Assembly: GCA_002369495.1 (NCBI GenBank)
Contig: DFFD01000128.1
Location: 1 to 7,511, forward strand
DNA length: 7,511 bases
From: Lachnospiraceae bacterium UBA3785
GTDB taxonomy: Bacteria > Bacillota > Clostridia > Lachnospirales > Lachnospiraceae
Direction: 5' to 3'
Program-made: the position numbers and the translations under genes
The notes under the pieces: model-generated
Databases searched by the model: none
Seen by the model: only the letters and a program-made list of their open reading frames with translations
Told to the model about the DNA's origin: nothing
In this document: positions 6,931 through 7,511 of the stretch, in pieces
Numbering within the stretch: position 1 is the first letter of the stretch
Layout: each line of letters starts with the position of its first letter

Positions 6931-7371
6931 TCAGAATCTTACGCCAAGAGCTTTCGCCTTCTTCCGCATTTCCTCCTTCGAGCGGAACTTGCGGCGGCAC
7001 TCCTCATCCCAGCGCTCCGCGCCCCAGATCGTAAAATAATCGTCCGATCCGACCACGACCGCCTCCTTGCCGATAGCGGCTTCTTCCCTCAGATCCTGCG
7101 GCAGCAGGATCCTCCCCTGAGGGTCGATGCTCACTTCCCGTGTCGATGAGAGAATGTAGTTCTTGAGATCCATCAGTTCTTCATCCGTACTGCTGATTTC
7201 GGTCAGAGACTTCGTGTGTTCCCGGAACGCCGACTCCGGATAGACGGATAAATTATCAGAGAAAGCGCTGGTCACATACAGCGTCTCCCTGCCGATCATT
7301 TCCCGAAACTTCGAAGGAATGATCAGTCTCCCCTTTCCGTCTACCGAATGTCTGAACGACCCAATGAACAT
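6931..7371 (-). CDS. mraZ: Transcriptional regulator MraZ
   Basis: MraZ is a DNA-binding protein of the SpoVT/AbrB (double-psi or swapped-hairpin) fold, usually the first gene of the dcw cluster and a regulator of it. The 146-residue product contains the two expected repeats, each with its DxxxR signature: DGKGRLIIPSKFRE (11-24) and DPQGRILLPQDLRE (83-96), the latter followed by VVVGSDDYFTIWGAERW, typical of the family. The C-terminus (126-146) is strongly basic. ATG at 7371 is preferred over the in-frame GTG at 7374 because GGGAG (7382-7378) is 6 nt from the ATG and because MFIGSFRHSVDGKGR is the usual N-terminus. Repeats matching known MraZ operators lie immediately upstream, so negative autoregulation is likely, by analogy with E. 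coli. Confidence 0.97.
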   Translation of the reverse strand: MFIGSFRHSVDGKGRLIIPSKFREMIGRETLYVTSAFSDNLSVYPESAFREHTKSLTEISSTDEELMDLKNYILSSTREVSIDPQGRILLPQDLREEAAIGKEAVVVGSDDYFTIWGAERWDEECRRKFRSKEEMRKKAKALGVRF

Positions 7372-7374
7372 CAC

Positions 7375-7415
7375 TTTCTCCCACTTTGTGGGGGTAATCT
7401 ACCACTTCCTCCCAC
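7375..7415 (-). promoter_or_regulatory. Predicted MraZ operator: GTGG repeats at about 10-nt spacing
   Basis: Reading the minus strand, GTGGGAGGAA (7415-7406) is followed directly by GTGGTAGATT (7405-7396), then an 11-nt unit holding an inverted copy (CCCCCAC, 7394-7388), then GTGGGAGAAA (7384-7375), then GTGATG at the mraZ start. Known MraZ sites are short direct repeats with a TGGG or GTGG core, phased at about one helical turn so that the ring-shaped oligomer contacts one face of the DNA. Spacing, core sequence and position at the start of mraZ all fit. The last repeat also supplies the mraZ Shine-Dalgarno (GGGAG), so binding would cover the predicted transcription start and the translation signal. 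The core match is seen; MraZ binding is inferred. Confidence 0.78.
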
Positions 7416-7423
7416 ATGCTTAC

Positions 7424-7452
7424 ATTCTACGACACAAATCCCGGAAATGCAA
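7424..7452 (-). promoter_or_regulatory. Candidate promoter of the dcw operon
   Basis: The minus strand has TTGCAT (7452-7447) and TAGAAT (7429-7424) separated by 17 nt. The -10 matches consensus at five of six positions, the -35 only at the first three. Transcription would start near 7417, placing the MraZ-type repeats immediately downstream, over the initially transcribed region. Its place between an upstream terminator and mraZ makes it the best promoter candidate for the whole cluster. The weak -35 leaves room for another arrangement. Confidence 0.5.
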
Positions 7453-7462
7453 GTATCTGGTT

Positions 7463-7493
7463 AAAAACAAAAAAACCCGGCATATACGCCGGG
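7463..7493 (-). terminator. Intrinsic terminator of the gene upstream of mraZ
   Basis: On the minus strand CCCGGC (7493-7488), a 6-nt loop GTATAT and GCCGGG (7481-7476) form a perfect six-pair GC stem. TTTTTTT (7475-7469), a G and TTTTT (7467-7463) follow at once. This is a textbook rho-independent terminator for a gene on the same strand beyond the right edge. The other strand has no U tract after the stem, so it works in one direction. It isolates the dcw cluster from upstream transcription and supports the operon starting at mraZ. Confidence 0.88.
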
Positions 7494-7511
7494 AAACAAC
7501 AAGATATAGTT

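Noticed and set aside
7476..7493. Palindrome at the right edge as a possible bidirectional terminator or operator
   Set aside because: A U tract follows the stem only on the minus strand, so a one-way intrinsic terminator explains it fully.
1..7511. Mobile elements, CRISPR arrays, tRNAs, phage genes or a new defence system
   Set aside because: Every stretch is accounted for by conserved dcw genes or short regulatory gaps. No direct repeat arrays, transposase motifs or tRNA-like folds were seen.

Overview
The window is a dcw (division and cell wall) gene cluster read entirely on the minus strand, so the genes run from high to low coordinates. In transcription order they are mraZ, rsmH (mraW), an ftsL-like gene, a class B penicillin-binding protein gene (ftsI/spoVD family), mraY, murD, ftsQ/divIB and the first 55 codons of ftsZ, which runs off the left edge. 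Coding density is very high. Most junctions are overlaps or gaps of 15-70 nt; the only larger spaces are about 100 nt before ftsZ and about 140 nt before mraZ. I found no tRNA, rRNA, mobile element, CRISPR array or pseudogene.

The organism is probably a G+C-rich member of the Clostridia (Bacillota), most likely of Lachnospiraceae type. This is inferred from the gene order mraZ-rsmH-ftsL-PBP-mraY-murD-ftsQ-ftsZ without murE, murF, ftsW, murG or murC, from the FtsZ N-terminus ([20 protein letters not shown]), from the strong AAGGAGG-type ribosome binding sites and from the divergent FtsL and FtsQ. No search could be run, so the family is not proven.

Right edge (7375-7511): a strong intrinsic terminator ends an unseen upstream gene on the same strand. 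It is followed by a candidate sigma-A promoter and by GTGG-type repeats at about 10-nt spacing just before mraZ. These match the known form of MraZ operators, so the cluster probably starts here under MraZ autoregulation. Middle (267-7371): seven complete genes form what looks like one transcription unit. It covers 16S rRNA methylation (RsmH), lipid I synthesis (MurD makes the UDP-MurNAc-dipeptide precursor, MraY moves the finished pentapeptide precursor to the lipid carrier), septal cross-linking (the PBP) and the divisome bridge (FtsL, FtsQ). Left edge (1-270): between ftsQ and ftsZ lie a good sigma-A-like promoter, a 12-bp inverted repeat beginning right after the ftsQ stop, a small GNRA-loop hairpin in the predicted ftsZ leader and a very strong Shine-Dalgarno ahead of a TTG start. 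FtsZ output may thus be set partly independently of the upstream operon.

Nothing here looks like a wholly new system. The genes are conserved housekeeping genes; the parts worth a second look are the two regulatory regions, the reduced gene content, the PBP without PASTA domains and the cysteine-rich FtsQ ectodomain.
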